This document shows positions 8,370 through 16,669 of a stretch of DNA of 64,000 nucleotides, one piece after another. Origin of the DNA: Butyrivibrio sp. MC2013 (lineage in GTDB: Bacteria; Bacillota; Clostridia; Lachnospirales; Lachnospiraceae); the NCBI RefSeq assembly GCF_000424585.1, contig NZ_AUKE01000015.1, positions 45,692 through 109,691 of the forward strand, written 5' to 3'. Made by a program: the position numbers and the translations under genes. Numbering within the stretch: position 1 is the stretch's first letter; each line of letters starts with the position of its first letter. The notes under the pieces are model-generated. The model worked only from the letters and a program-made list of their open reading frames with translations. It searched no databases and was not told where the DNA came from.

Positions 8370-9747
8370 TGATTATTATGGCCTTGGCCGGGTCATTTCC
8401 TTTGAGCTCAAATCCAGGCTAAAGAGCAGGACCTTTAAGATAGTTATGACCATTGTATGCCTGATATCTCTCTGCAGCATGCCGGGGCTCTATCTCTTTG
8501 GACTATTATTTGGAGATGGGGCAGACGATGTTCCCGTTATTGAAGAGACTGTGATCGAGAGAGCTGCTCTATTTAACGGTATGGGTATAGAGATAGATCC
8601 TGTCTTTGACAAGGAGAGCATATACAGGAACGTGGAAGTAGATATCACAGAGGATGAGGATGGCAGCCTTTTTGAAAAGGCGTCAGTCTCTGAAGATGTG
8701 GCACTGAGTCTTTGGGCTTCATATGATGACCGTGATGGGATAGTGATGAAGGTAGCTGCTTCTGATGATTCCATCATATCAGAGGAAGAGAGAGAAGACT
8801 TTGCTTCCTGCCTGGGAGAAGCCATCAGGCAGGGGCTTCTTGATAAGTCCGGCATTACAGAGAGCCAGGCTATGAAGCTTGGAGAAGATATTGAAGTGGA
8901 CGTACTGAAGGTGACTGCTGACGGCCTGGAAGAAGCCTACTCTGATACGGACAGGGTGTCCATGGATGAATACATGGGCTTCCTCTTTGCTATGATGTTC
9001 ATATTTATGTTTGTAAATATGTCAGGCAGCTCTGTTGCAGGATCTGTGGCATCAGAAAAGTCATCAAGAGTCATAGAGTACCTTCTGGTCAATGCAAGGC
9101 CTCTGGCTCTTCTTGCCGGCAAGATCGTCAGCGCCATAGTCATATGCGTGATACAGATAAGCGGCATGCTGGCCTGTGGTTTTGTATCACAGCTCCTTCT
9201 TGGCATGGTAACAGCGGGATCATCCTCGGGAGCCGCTGCAGATATAGTGGCATCAGGTCTCTGGGCAGGGATCACGATTCCGAAGCTCATCATTAGTGTG
9301 CTTGCTGTCGCTGCAGGCGTTGCCTTCTATTCAATAATAGCCGGAGTATCCGGAGCATCGGTATCCAAGATCGATGAGCTGGGAGAATCCATGAAGATAT
9401 ATTCTGCCATGTCAGTGATATTCGTATATGTGGATATGGCTTTGTGCATCAGCATGCTGGCAGTTGGTTCAGGCAGTATATTTATGTACATCTGCCTCTT
9501 TGTGCCCTTTACCGGAGCCTTTATCATACCTGTACTCTTGCTGCTGGGTTATGTCAGTGAACTGCCTGCCATCATAGCTCTGCTTATCCTTATTGCTGCA
9601 GCATATCTGGCTCTTAAGATGGCTGCACTGGTATATGAAGCTATGATCCTCTTCCAGGGTAACAGGTTAAAGATAGGGGACATCGTCAAACTTGCAAAGC
9701 TCCGAGACAGCGGACGTAATTCAAGGAGAGGAGCGGATAAAGCATAA
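8353..9747 (+). CDS. ABC-2 type permease (NatB-like)
   Basis: Membrane subunit with one N-terminal membrane segment, a large extracytoplasmic region rich in acidic residues (about residues 55-200), then five or six membrane segments. The segment SSRVIEYLLVNARPLALLAGKIV is characteristic of NatB-type exporters, where it contacts the ATPase. It overlaps both neighbours (17 bases upstream, one base downstream). It is likely to form a heterodimer with the next protein. Confidence 0.85.
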   Translation: MRLKNNDYYGLGRVISFELKSRLKSRTFKIVMTIVCLISLCSMPGLYLFGLLFGDGADDVPVIEETVIERAALFNGMGIEIDPVFDKESIYRNVEVDITEDEDGSLFEKASVSEDVALSLWASYDDRDGIVMKVAASDDSIISEEEREDFASCLGEAIRQGLLDKSGITESQAMKLGEDIEVDVLKVTADGLEEAYSDTDRVSMDEYMGFLFAMMFIFMFVNMSGSSVAGSVASEKSSRVIEYLLVNARPLALLAGKIVSAIVICVIQISGMLACGFVSQLLLGMVTAGSSSGAAADIVASGLWAGITIPKLIISVLAVAAGVAFYSIIAGVSGASVSKIDELGESMKIYSAMSVIFVYVDMALCISMLAVGSGSIFMYICLFVPFTGAFIIPVLLLLGYVSELPAIIALLILIAAAYLALKMAALVYEAMILFQGNRLKIGDIVKLAKLRDSGRNSRRGADKA

Positions 9748-12065
9748 TGAAAAACTGGCTTGAAGTATTTAAATTCACTCTTAAGCAGCAGATAAAGAAT
9801 AAGCGCTTTGGCAGGGTGACAGTGATCATAGCACTGGTATTTTTGATCATAGGTCTTTTGTCAGATTGCCTGATGGCTGTAATGGAAAAGGACACCGGTT
9901 CGAAAGCCGAAGAAGAAAGCTCTGTAACTACTGTTTGCATGATCAACAGCAGCGATCTGCCTGATCCTGATACGGATATATTTATGAGGGATAAGGGCGC
10001 CAAATATAGGAAACTGACCTTTGTCTCTTCAAATCTGGACAGAGATAGCATAGTCAATGATCCATATATAGTTGAAGGCTTTGATCCTGCGAGGGGACTT
10101 GTTGTGGAGGTCACAGGAAATGAAGGAGATTACGGCCTGAATGTGATCATGCCTGCCTCGTCTTCCCTTGATAAGTCGGATGCCAGGGATCTGGGCTATG
10201 ATCTTGACAAGACAATATTTGATTCCAGGCTGGATGCCCTTGGTATAGATGAGAAGAGCGCAAATATCATCCAGAGCGATGTGAGCGTAGAGATCATCAA
10301 AGAAGAGCCTGCAGCAGTGGAAAACACAGAAGACGAAGATGAGAAAGCAAAAGGAGCCTTGGCAGAAGTTCTAAGAAGCCTCCTTCCCATGCTGCTGATG
10401 CTGATCCTCTATATGATGATCATCTTGTACAATCAGAGCATCGGTTCTCTTGTGAGTCTTGAGAAGACCAGTAAGCTCATGGAATATATACTGACCCTCA
10501 CTGAGGCTCCCGCAGTGATATTTGGTAAAGTAATGGCTGTAGCAGTATCTGCGGCTTTTCAGGTGACTCTTTGGGGAGCGTGTGTGGTAGCTGGCTTTGT
10601 AATAGGGGATCCCATTTCCAGGAGCCTTATAAATCCCGGCTATTCCAATCCGGCTGTAATGGTTGCAGAATCCCTTTTTGGTTCTGTGTCCCATATGGTA
10701 TTTCCTGTTATACTGACCTTTATCACCTTTATGGCAGGCTTTGTATTCTTCTGTACCCTGGCAGCGCTTTTTGCTTCCTTTGCTGCAGAGCCGGAAGAAG
10801 TCAGCCAGACAGTGGGTCTGTCTACATTTGTGATACTTATAGGCTTTTTGGCAGACATGTATATCCCTATGATCAGCGATGCTGCTATTATCAAGAAGAT
10901 ATTGTATTTTATCCCTGTAACAGCTACCTTTGCTCTGCCCGGGGATATCCTTACAGCCCTTGTATCTCCTCTTGAAGGCATTATCTTTACGTTGATCCTG
11001 ATAGTATGGGTTGTGGTATTTGCCATTATTGCGGGACGTGTATACCAAAACAGGGTGTTTGCAAACGGTACCAAGAACATTGGAAGAGAGATGCTTCGCG
11101 AGATAGGCAGCGCTATCCTGGCAGGAAAGGGTGGCAAGTCATTTAGCAAAGAAGTAGCTGAAAACGAGGACAAAGCCCACAAAGCATATACCATGCTGGG
11201 ATTGTCTCTTGCAGTATATCTGCTCATTACCAATTACCTGGCAGGACAGATAGCCATGGTACTGGGACAGATGGCTTCAGCCAGGACGGGCGAAGGCGTC
11301 ATGGAAGCTCTCTATTCCGGAGACCTGATATATGTCATCAATATCATTGCTGCATATTGCATAGGCTTTCCTGTATTCCTTCTGATGACCAGGGCTCTGC
11401 CTTCCTGCAAAAAGAAAAATGAGTCTCTGCCTTTCTGGAAGCTTGCTGCGTTCTTTTTTGCTGCAGTATCACTGACCTTTATCATAGCTATATTTACAAA
11501 TATGGCTGCTGATTATATATCAGGCGGAGAAGCAAATAACAGCTGGGTACAGATGATATCCTCGGGAGAGAGTCTCCTTGGCAGCATCATGGCTGCATTT
11601 TTGGGACCTGTCATAGAAGAGCTGATATTCAGAAAGGTCATGATAGACAAGATGAGGCAGTACGGCTCATTCACGGCTATTATCCTCTCAGCTGTGGCAT
11701 TTGGCCTTTTCCACTGCAATTTCTTCCAGATATTCTATGCGGCTGTGATCGGATTGATATTTGGATATGTATACGTGCGAAGTGGACGAATTCGTTATAC
11801 AATAGTAATGCATATCCTCTTAAACAGCATGAGCGTATTTATATATCCTTATAGCGAGAGGCTCTTTGACATCGTCCAGAAATCCTGTATAGTACTGGGA
11901 ATCCTGAGCATATTCCTGCTGATATTTAAAGGTGATATACATTTGGATAAGGAAGATAAGGAGCTCCCTGCTGCTCTGGGTATAAGGAGTGCATTTATCT
12001 CAAGGGGCGTACTGCTGTTCATAGCGGTAAGCGTGTTACTGACAATCTATACATTTATTCAATGA
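9747..12065 (+). CDS. ABC-2 permease fused to CPBP intramembrane protease domain
   Basis: The N-terminal ~460 residues repeat the NatB-type permease plan: one membrane segment, an acidic extracytoplasmic region, then membrane segments with KTSKLMEYILTLTEAPAVIFGKV. The C-terminal ~290 residues are a CPBP (Abi, CAAX-type) membrane protease with all active-site motifs: Glu624-Glu625 and Arg629 in VIEELIFRK, His656 in FGLFHCNF, and His689 with Asn693 in HILLN. The join falls in the basic region near residue 450-480, and the frame is open throughout, so this is a genuine fusion. CPBP proteins are known in bacteriocin self-immunity and protein processing; here the protease might process or remove the exported or attacking peptide. 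That role is inference. Confidence 0.85.
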   Translation: MKNWLEVFKFTLKQQIKNKRFGRVTVIIALVFLIIGLLSDCLMAVMEKDTGSKAEEESSVTTVCMINSSDLPDPDTDIFMRDKGAKYRKLTFVSSNLDRDSIVNDPYIVEGFDPARGLVVEVTGNEGDYGLNVIMPASSSLDKSDARDLGYDLDKTIFDSRLDALGIDEKSANIIQSDVSVEIIKEEPAAVENTEDEDEKAKGALAEVLRSLLPMLLMLILYMMIILYNQSIGSLVSLEKTSKLMEYILTLTEAPAVIFGKVMAVAVSAAFQVTLWGACVVAGFVIGDPISRSLINPGYSNPAVMVAESLFGSVSHMVFPVILTFITFMAGFVFFCTLAALFASFAAEPEEVSQTVGLSTFVILIGFLADMYIPMISDAAIIKKILYFIPVTATFALPGDILTALVSPLEGIIFTLILIVWVVVFAIIAGRVYQNRVFANGTKNIGREMLREIGSAILAGKGGKSFSKEVAENEDKAHKAYTMLGLSLAVYLLITNYLAGQIAMVLGQMASARTGEGVMEALYSGDLIYVINIIAAYCIGFPVFLLMTRALPSCKKKNESLPFWKLAAFFFAAVSLTFIIAIFTNMAADYISGGEANNSWVQMISSGESLLGSIMAAFLGPVIEELIFRKVMIDKMRQYGSFTAIILSAVAFGLFHCNFFQIFYAAVIGLIFGYVYVRSGRIRYTIVMHILLNSMSVFIYPYSERLFDIVQKSCIVLGILSIFLLIFKGDIHLDKEDKELPAALGIRSAFISRGVLLFIAVSVLLTIYTFIQ

Positions 12066-12079
12066 TCGGAGCCTGATGT

Positions 12080-12114
12080 TTGATATGGCCCCGGTCTGAC
12101 AGGAGCCATATCAA
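12080..12114 (+). promoter_or_regulatory. Stem-loop enclosing the ribosome binding site of the CPBP gene
   Basis: TTGATATGGC (12080-12089) pairs perfectly with GCCATATCAA (12105-12114). The AGGAG binding site (12101-12105) lies at the loop edge and the start codon follows directly, so the fold should reduce translation. No T-run follows, so it is not a normal terminator. Confidence 0.5.
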
Positions 12115-13167
12115 TTGATGGAAGTAAATAATAATAATTCTAATACAGCTAATACTGCGTGGCCGGATATGTATTATCCGGCTGCCAGAAAAAGCTATAA
12201 TCACATAGGCTGGACACTGGTAGCCTATCTTATTATCAGTATTGTGGTACAGGTGGTGCTGCTGATACTTGCGCCGTATTTGGAGAAGATGAACATTCTT
12301 GGATTCAGGACTGAGGATGAATCCCTATATACCAGTATTCTCATAAGCATGTATCTCATAGCATTTCCCATAGCATATCTTATAGGCAATTCTCTGCCTT
12401 CCTTTAAGCCATCCAAAGAAAAGGTGGGATTTTATAAGCTGCTGTCATATTATATGATGGTATTTCCCCTGTCATTTATCCTGAATATATTCAGCAGCTG
12501 GCTTGCTGATATCATCAGCGGCGGCAAAGCGGTAAATGCTATAGATGAGATCGCAGGCAGTGACTCCCCTTATGCCATTTTAATGGTGGTTGTGATAGGA
12601 CCGCTTGTGGAGGAGCTGATCTTTAGAAAGCTGATGATAGACAAGACAGCCATATTTGGTGAAGCTGCTGCAGTATTGTTCTCAGCGCTGTGCTTTAGCC
12701 TTTTTCATATGAATCTCTATCAGACCTTTTATACCTTTGTCATAGGCCTGGTATTTGCATTTATTTATATTAGGACCGGCAGGATATGGATCACGGTGGT
12801 CTTCCATATGTTCTTTAATTTCTGGGGTTCGGTGGTCCCGACCATAGTGCTGAAGGCCGGAGATGAGATCATGGATAGCGCCCTTTCGGATCCTGCTGCT
12901 TTTGAGAAGTTTATCAGTTCGGGAGATGGGGTAAGCGTGGCCGCAATGGTTTCCTTGATGGCCTTTGACCTTTGTCAGCTGATCCTGGTAGTGGGCGGAA
13001 TAGTATGTATCATAGTCAATCTGGCAAGAAAAGAGTTTACTTTTAAGCCTGCGAGAGCTCAGGTGAGTCGCCTGGTTCTTGCGCGTGCATCGTATCTTAA
13101 TGCGGGCTTTATTGTTTTTGCTATTCTCTGCCTGCTCATGACTGTTGCGAATTTGTTTGCGTCCTGA
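12115..13167 (+). CDS. CPBP family intramembrane metalloprotease
   Basis: A multi-pass membrane protein whose core repeats the C-terminal domain of the preceding fusion: VEELIFRKLMIDKTAIFGEAA, then FSLFHMNLYQTFYTF and VFHMFFNFWG, giving the catalytic EExxxR, FxxxH and HxxxN pattern. The two domains share the run ELIFRKxMIDK, so they look like recent duplicates. Translation starts at TTG 12115 or ATG 12118; the AGGAG distance suits either. The N-terminal ~20 residues are Asn-rich and cytoplasmic. It closes the ABC operon and is probably functionally tied to it. Substrate unknown. Confidence 0.85.
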   Translation: MMEVNNNNSNTANTAWPDMYYPAARKSYNHIGWTLVAYLIISIVVQVVLLILAPYLEKMNILGFRTEDESLYTSILISMYLIAFPIAYLIGNSLPSFKPSKEKVGFYKLLSYYMMVFPLSFILNIFSSWLADIISGGKAVNAIDEIAGSDSPYAILMVVVIGPLVEELIFRKLMIDKTAIFGEAAAVLFSALCFSLFHMNLYQTFYTFVIGLVFAFIYIRTGRIWITVVFHMFFNFWGSVVPTIVLKAGDEIMDSALSDPAAFEKFISSGDGVSVAAMVSLMAFDLCQLILVVGGIVCIIVNLARKEFTFKPARAQVSRLVLARASYLNAGFIVFAILCLLMTVANLFAS

Positions 13168-13207
13168 TAAGGGCTTGTAACAGGACTGCTTTATGTGGTG
13201 AATATAT

Positions 13208-15376
13208 ATGTCAGATGAAATGAATGAGGGCATGTCTGCAATAAATAAGCAGCTAGGCCCGGTGAACAAGGGTGCTTCTGCCAAAAAGAGGCATCATCAT
13301 AGGAAAAGAAAAGGTACAGAGAGGTTCATGCCGGGAGGCCAGAGGGCATACGGTATGGTCTTGTCTTATGTGGAGCACATGAATCCCTATGACCTGATAA
13401 TGCAGGATACGGAGCTTTTATCAGAGCTTCGCGGGGATCTGTGCTCTTTTTTGGAAAATCAGAGAGTGACCTATTTTCATGCTGAAGAGGATGTAAGCGA
13501 AAAGACTTACGACAAATTCCTATCCATGCTTTCTGAGAGAGGCCTTCAGATCATGCTCAGCAGAGCGATGAGGGGAGCTCTTTATCAGAGGATAGAAAAG
13601 AAGATCATAAACTCTTCCGAAGATGTGAAGGCATTTCTGGATTCCTGTGAAAGCCCAAAGCAGGGCAAGAGAGTAAGGACACTGATCAAGTCCAGAGTCT
13701 TTAATATGGTCATGGATCCTCTGGTAAGACAGCTCTGCAGCGATATGAGCATAGAGGAAGTAAGGCTCCATATTGGCCGTAATCCCAGGTACATGGAGGC
13801 TGAGAAGGCCAGGCAGGAGAGGGATGCCAGGGAAGAAGCCCTGACTGCCAATATCCTGAGGGAGATACCAGATCACTATCCTGATCTATACCCCGCTGCC
13901 AGGAGGATGAAGAGACATTTTATCATACATATAGGACCTACCAATTCCGGCAAGACCTATGATGCCATCCAGGCTCTTGAAAGGGCCGAAGAAGGAATAT
14001 ACCTGGGACCCTTAAGACTCCTGGCCCATGAAGTGTACGAGAGACTTACTGCCGACGGAGTGCCCTGCAGGATGAAGACCGGCGAAGAGGATCTCTGTCC
14101 TGAGGTCAAAAAGCATCAGGCTTCTACCATTGAGATGATGGATGCAGCCAGGCACTACAATGTGGCTGTCATAGATGAGATACAGATGATCGCCGACAGG
14201 CAAAGGGGCAGGATGTGGACTGCAGCTATCCTTGGCGTGTGCGCAGACGAAGTCCATCTCTGCGGTGCCCGGGAGGCTCTTGATATAGTGACCGACCTTA
14301 TCGAAGACTGCGGCGATAGCTATGAGCTGGTACAACACGAAAGGGCTACAAAGCTCATAGTGGAAAGTGACAGATTTGTATTTCCTGATAATGTGCAGGA
14401 CAAGGACGCTTTGATAGTATTCAGTAAGCGCAATGTGCTGGCCTGCGCAGCAGAGCTCCAGAGCCGGGGCATATCCTGTTCTATCATATACGGAGCTCTT
14501 CCCTATGATGTGCGCAAGGAAGAGGTCAGGAAGTTTGCAGAAGGTGAGAACAAGGTGGTAGTAGCCACTGATGCCATAGGAATGGGCATGAACCTGCCTA
14601 TTCGAAGAGTGGTATTTTTGGAGTCGGAGAAATTCGACGGTGTTGTAAAGAGGGTCCTTTCTACTCAGGAGATACTCCAGATAGGTGGAAGGGCCGGCAG
14701 ACGCGGCCTTTTTGATACAGGCTATGTCAATGCCGAGTTCCGTAAGGGCCTTATCAAGAAAGCTTTTGTGTCTGAAGTTGAGCCTATAGAGAGGGTAGCC
14801 CTGCCCTTCCCCGAGTCTCTTCTTGGCCTTGAGGGCAAGCTCTCTGATATATTTGCCAAATGGGGTGCTATACAGGAGGAAAATGATGAGTTTGACAAGG
14901 CGGATCTGTCCGTAGAGATCAAGCTATGTAAATTCCTGGAGCAAAAGACTGATGATAAGGAGCTGATCTACAAATTTATAACAGTTCCCTTTGATGAAGA
15001 CAATGTGATCCTATTTGGTATATGGGAAGAAATGGTGGACTGCGAGATAGAGGGCGAAGTCTTTGATTACAGAAGGGCCATGCCTGAAGTCTCCATGAAG
15101 GAGAACAGCTATGGTCCGGGAGACCTGTCCCTTTTGGAAGACTATTATCAGATATGTGACCTTATATGCTATTATCTGACCAGGTTTGGTGAGCCTGAGG
15201 ACTATGATGAAGTAAGTGAGCTGCGTTCTGTGGTGGCAGTCAGGATCATGGAGGTACTCTCCAGGCAGGAGCTCCAGGGCAGGAAGTGCCGCCGCTGCGG
15301 CAAGCCCATTAAATGGAACTATCCCTATAATATATGTGAGAATTGTTACGCATCCTCAAGGACCATATGGTATTGA
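13208..15376 (+). CDS. Suv3-like superfamily 2 RNA helicase
   Basis: An ATP-dependent helicase related to Suv3, the mitochondrial degradosome helicase. Walker A is GPTNSGKT (residues 243-250) and motif II is DEIQ (323-326), both diagnostic of the Suv3 branch; VVATDAIGMGMNLPIRRVVF and QIGGRAGRRG form motifs V and VI. About 230 N-terminal residues are family-unknown, with a basic His/Lys-rich start. The extreme C terminus has a zinc ribbon, CRRC and CENC 13 residues apart, which could bind RNA. Role in RNA turnover is inferred from the family. It stands alone between the ABC operon and a good terminator. Confidence 0.88.
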   Translation: MSDEMNEGMSAINKQLGPVNKGASAKKRHHHRKRKGTERFMPGGQRAYGMVLSYVEHMNPYDLIMQDTELLSELRGDLCSFLENQRVTYFHAEEDVSEKTYDKFLSMLSERGLQIMLSRAMRGALYQRIEKKIINSSEDVKAFLDSCESPKQGKRVRTLIKSRVFNMVMDPLVRQLCSDMSIEEVRLHIGRNPRYMEAEKARQERDAREEALTANILREIPDHYPDLYPAARRMKRHFIIHIGPTNSGKTYDAIQALERAEEGIYLGPLRLLAHEVYERLTADGVPCRMKTGEEDLCPEVKKHQASTIEMMDAARHYNVAVIDEIQMIADRQRGRMWTAAILGVCADEVHLCGAREALDIVTDLIEDCGDSYELVQHERATKLIVESDRFVFPDNVQDKDALIVFSKRNVLACAAELQSRGISCSIIYGALPYDVRKEEVRKFAEGENKVVVATDAIGMGMNLPIRRVVFLESEKFDGVVKRVLSTQEILQIGGRAGRRGLFDTGYVNAEFRKGLIKKAFVSEVEPIERVALPFPESLLGLEGKLSDIFAKWGAIQEENDEFDKADLSVEIKLCKFLEQKTDDKELIYKFITVPFDEDNVILFGIWEEMVDCEIEGEVFDYRRAMPEVSMKENSYGPGDLSLLEDYYQICDLICYYLTRFGEPEDYDEVSELRSVVAVRIMEVLSRQELQGRKCRRCGKPIKWNYPYNICENCYASSRTIWY

Positions 15377-15396
15377 GATAGTATATTACATTATAA

Positions 15397-15441
15397 GATC
15401 TCCCAAAAATGCTTTGAAAGGCGATTTTGGGAGATTTTTTG
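15397..15441 (+). terminator. Terminator after the helicase gene
   Basis: GATCTCCCAAAAAT (15397-15410) pairs with ATTTTGGGAGAT (15424-15435), followed directly by TTTTTT. Strong intrinsic terminator. Confidence 0.9.
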
Positions 15442-15481
15442 CTGATAAATATATTTTTTGTAACATTTTTGCAATAATTAC

Positions 15482-15510
15482 TGGACAAAACCAAAAGTAT
15501 ATTGTAATAT
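15482..15510 (+). promoter_or_regulatory. Promoter of the orphan structured RNA
   Basis: TGGACA (15482-15487), exactly 17 bases, then TAATAT (15505-15510). It points into a gene-free region and predicts a start near 15517. Confidence 0.65.
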
Positions 15511-15516
15511 ACTATT

Positions 15517-15814
15517 AGTTGATGCGGCTCGTATGTGATATATACAATGCTGTAGCAAGTTGGTTTAGGGAATTTTAGAGAAAGAAGAAAGAGAAGCTTT
15601 AAGATTTCCGTAACAATCGGGTTATCCTCCGAATTTACCCGTTCGGAGTTTACCACCGGGTAGCCCTACTGCCCGGGTATATCATCCCTGTGCAGCCGAA
15701 AGATTTTGACATCTCGCCAGGACATCAAAAACACCCCTTTCGGCTTGCAGCACCAATCACTTAACCCCTAACGAAGGAAAAAGCGTCGATGTTTACCCCG
15801 TCGACGTTTTTTTC
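15517..15814 (+). ncRNA. Candidate independent structured RNA (~300 nt)
   Basis: No protein gene fits here, yet the region has its own promoter and terminator and folds strongly. CTCCGAA (15627-15633) pairs with TTCGGAG (15642-15648); the loop bases ACCCG (15637-15641) can pair with CGGGT (15618-15622) upstream, making a pseudoknot. CCGGG (15656-15660) pairs with CCCGG (15672-15676). GCAGCCGAAAG near 15692 pairs with CTTTCGGCTTGC near 15747, with an inner TTTTGA/TCAAAA stem. The whole resembles a free-standing regulatory RNA. The raiA RNA of Firmicutes is one known class of similar size with pseudoknots that should be tested first; I cannot confirm it by eye. It is not tmRNA, RNase P or SRP RNA by any landmark I can see. 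Confidence 0.6.
15776..15814. terminator. Bidirectional terminator
   Basis: CGTCGA (15784-15789) pairs with TCGACG (15801-15806). An A-run lies on the left and seven T on the right, so it can end the structured RNA on the + strand and the flavodoxin transcript on the - strand. Confidence 0.85.
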
Positions 15815-15841
15815 GTGTATCGTAGTTACAGGAAGTAACCC

Positions 15842-15883
15842 GACATGTTTAGAAGTGCAGGGATGCACTTCTATGTCGTTGTA
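15842..15883. repeat. Hairpin repeat, copy 1 of a dispersed 24-mer
   Basis: AGAAGTGCA (15851-15859), loop GGGA, TGCACTTCT (15864-15872), with outer GACAT and ATGTC also pairing. The right half plus flank (15860-15883) recurs at 31774-31797 with one mismatch. Neither arm is followed by a T-run. Confidence 0.6.
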
Positions 15884-15930
15884 TATTAAAACCCCTACGT
15901 TTTATACATGAAAGAATTAAAAACTACGAT

Positions 15931-16422
15931 CTATATCTGTATTCCCCTTAGGAAGGCTTCTATCCTGGGACGTTCCTCTTCTTCATTGCGAAGGGGGTCC
16001 TTGACGGATAGTGTACCCACTACATTGTTGCCTGTCAGGCTGTCCTCCAGCTTTAACAGCATCTTGTCGGCATTGCCGCTGGAAGAACTTACTATGAGAT
16101 ATATCCTCTTACCCTGAAGATGATTCTCCTTAAGAAAAGTTCCAAGAGCCGGTGCGTAGCTGCCTGCCCACACAGGTGTTGCTATTATGATCTGGCTGTA
16201 ATCGCTTAGGTTGTATTTGCAGGGCACGATCCTTGGTAATCGTCCAAGTACCACATCCATACCACCTAGAAGGATCTTGCCTATGCCTTTTTTGGGCGGC
16301 TCCCTGTCAGGTTCAAGCCTGAACAGATCGGCCGGAAGCTCTTTGCTGACAATGCGGGAAATATATTCAACATTGCCCTCAAATGAATAATAGACCATTA
16401 GTATTCTGCCGGTCTCTGCCAT
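15931..16422 (-). CDS. Flavodoxin
   Basis: A 163-residue flavodoxin-fold protein carrying FMN electron transfer. The N terminus GRILMVYYSFEGNVEYISRIV gives the first strand and a phosphate-binding loop (YSFEGN in place of TGNT). The segment IIIATPVWAGSYAPAL supplies the second FMN loop. On the - strand GGGGGAG precedes the ATG by about five bases. It is the only - strand gene in this part of the window and is convergent with the structured RNA. The redox partner is unknown. The relaxed first loop places it among flavodoxin-like oxidoreductases rather than classic short flavodoxins. Confidence 0.85.
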   Translation of the reverse strand: MAETGRILMVYYSFEGNVEYISRIVSKELPADLFRLEPDREPPKKGIGKILLGGMDVVLGRLPRIVPCKYNLSDYSQIIIATPVWAGSYAPALGTFLKENHLQGKRIYLIVSSSSGNADKMLLKLEDSLTGNNVVGTLSVKDPLRNEEEERPRIEAFLRGIQI

Positions 16423-16669
16423 ACAACTCCCCCGTTTATATAAGCTTATAATAACTATTCAATAAATAGATACCCATAGGACATTCTAAAAGATATGAGC
16501 CATGGATACAACTACAATATCCTTAAACATTGGTAACATTTATGTTAAAAAATCGGGAAGAGTCTTTATATTATTTCGTCTGTGTTATACTTCTTATATA
16601 GATATGATGATGCAGGCGCCTGACAGGCATCTGCCATTTTGCATCAGATCAGAATCAGAGGACATAAGA

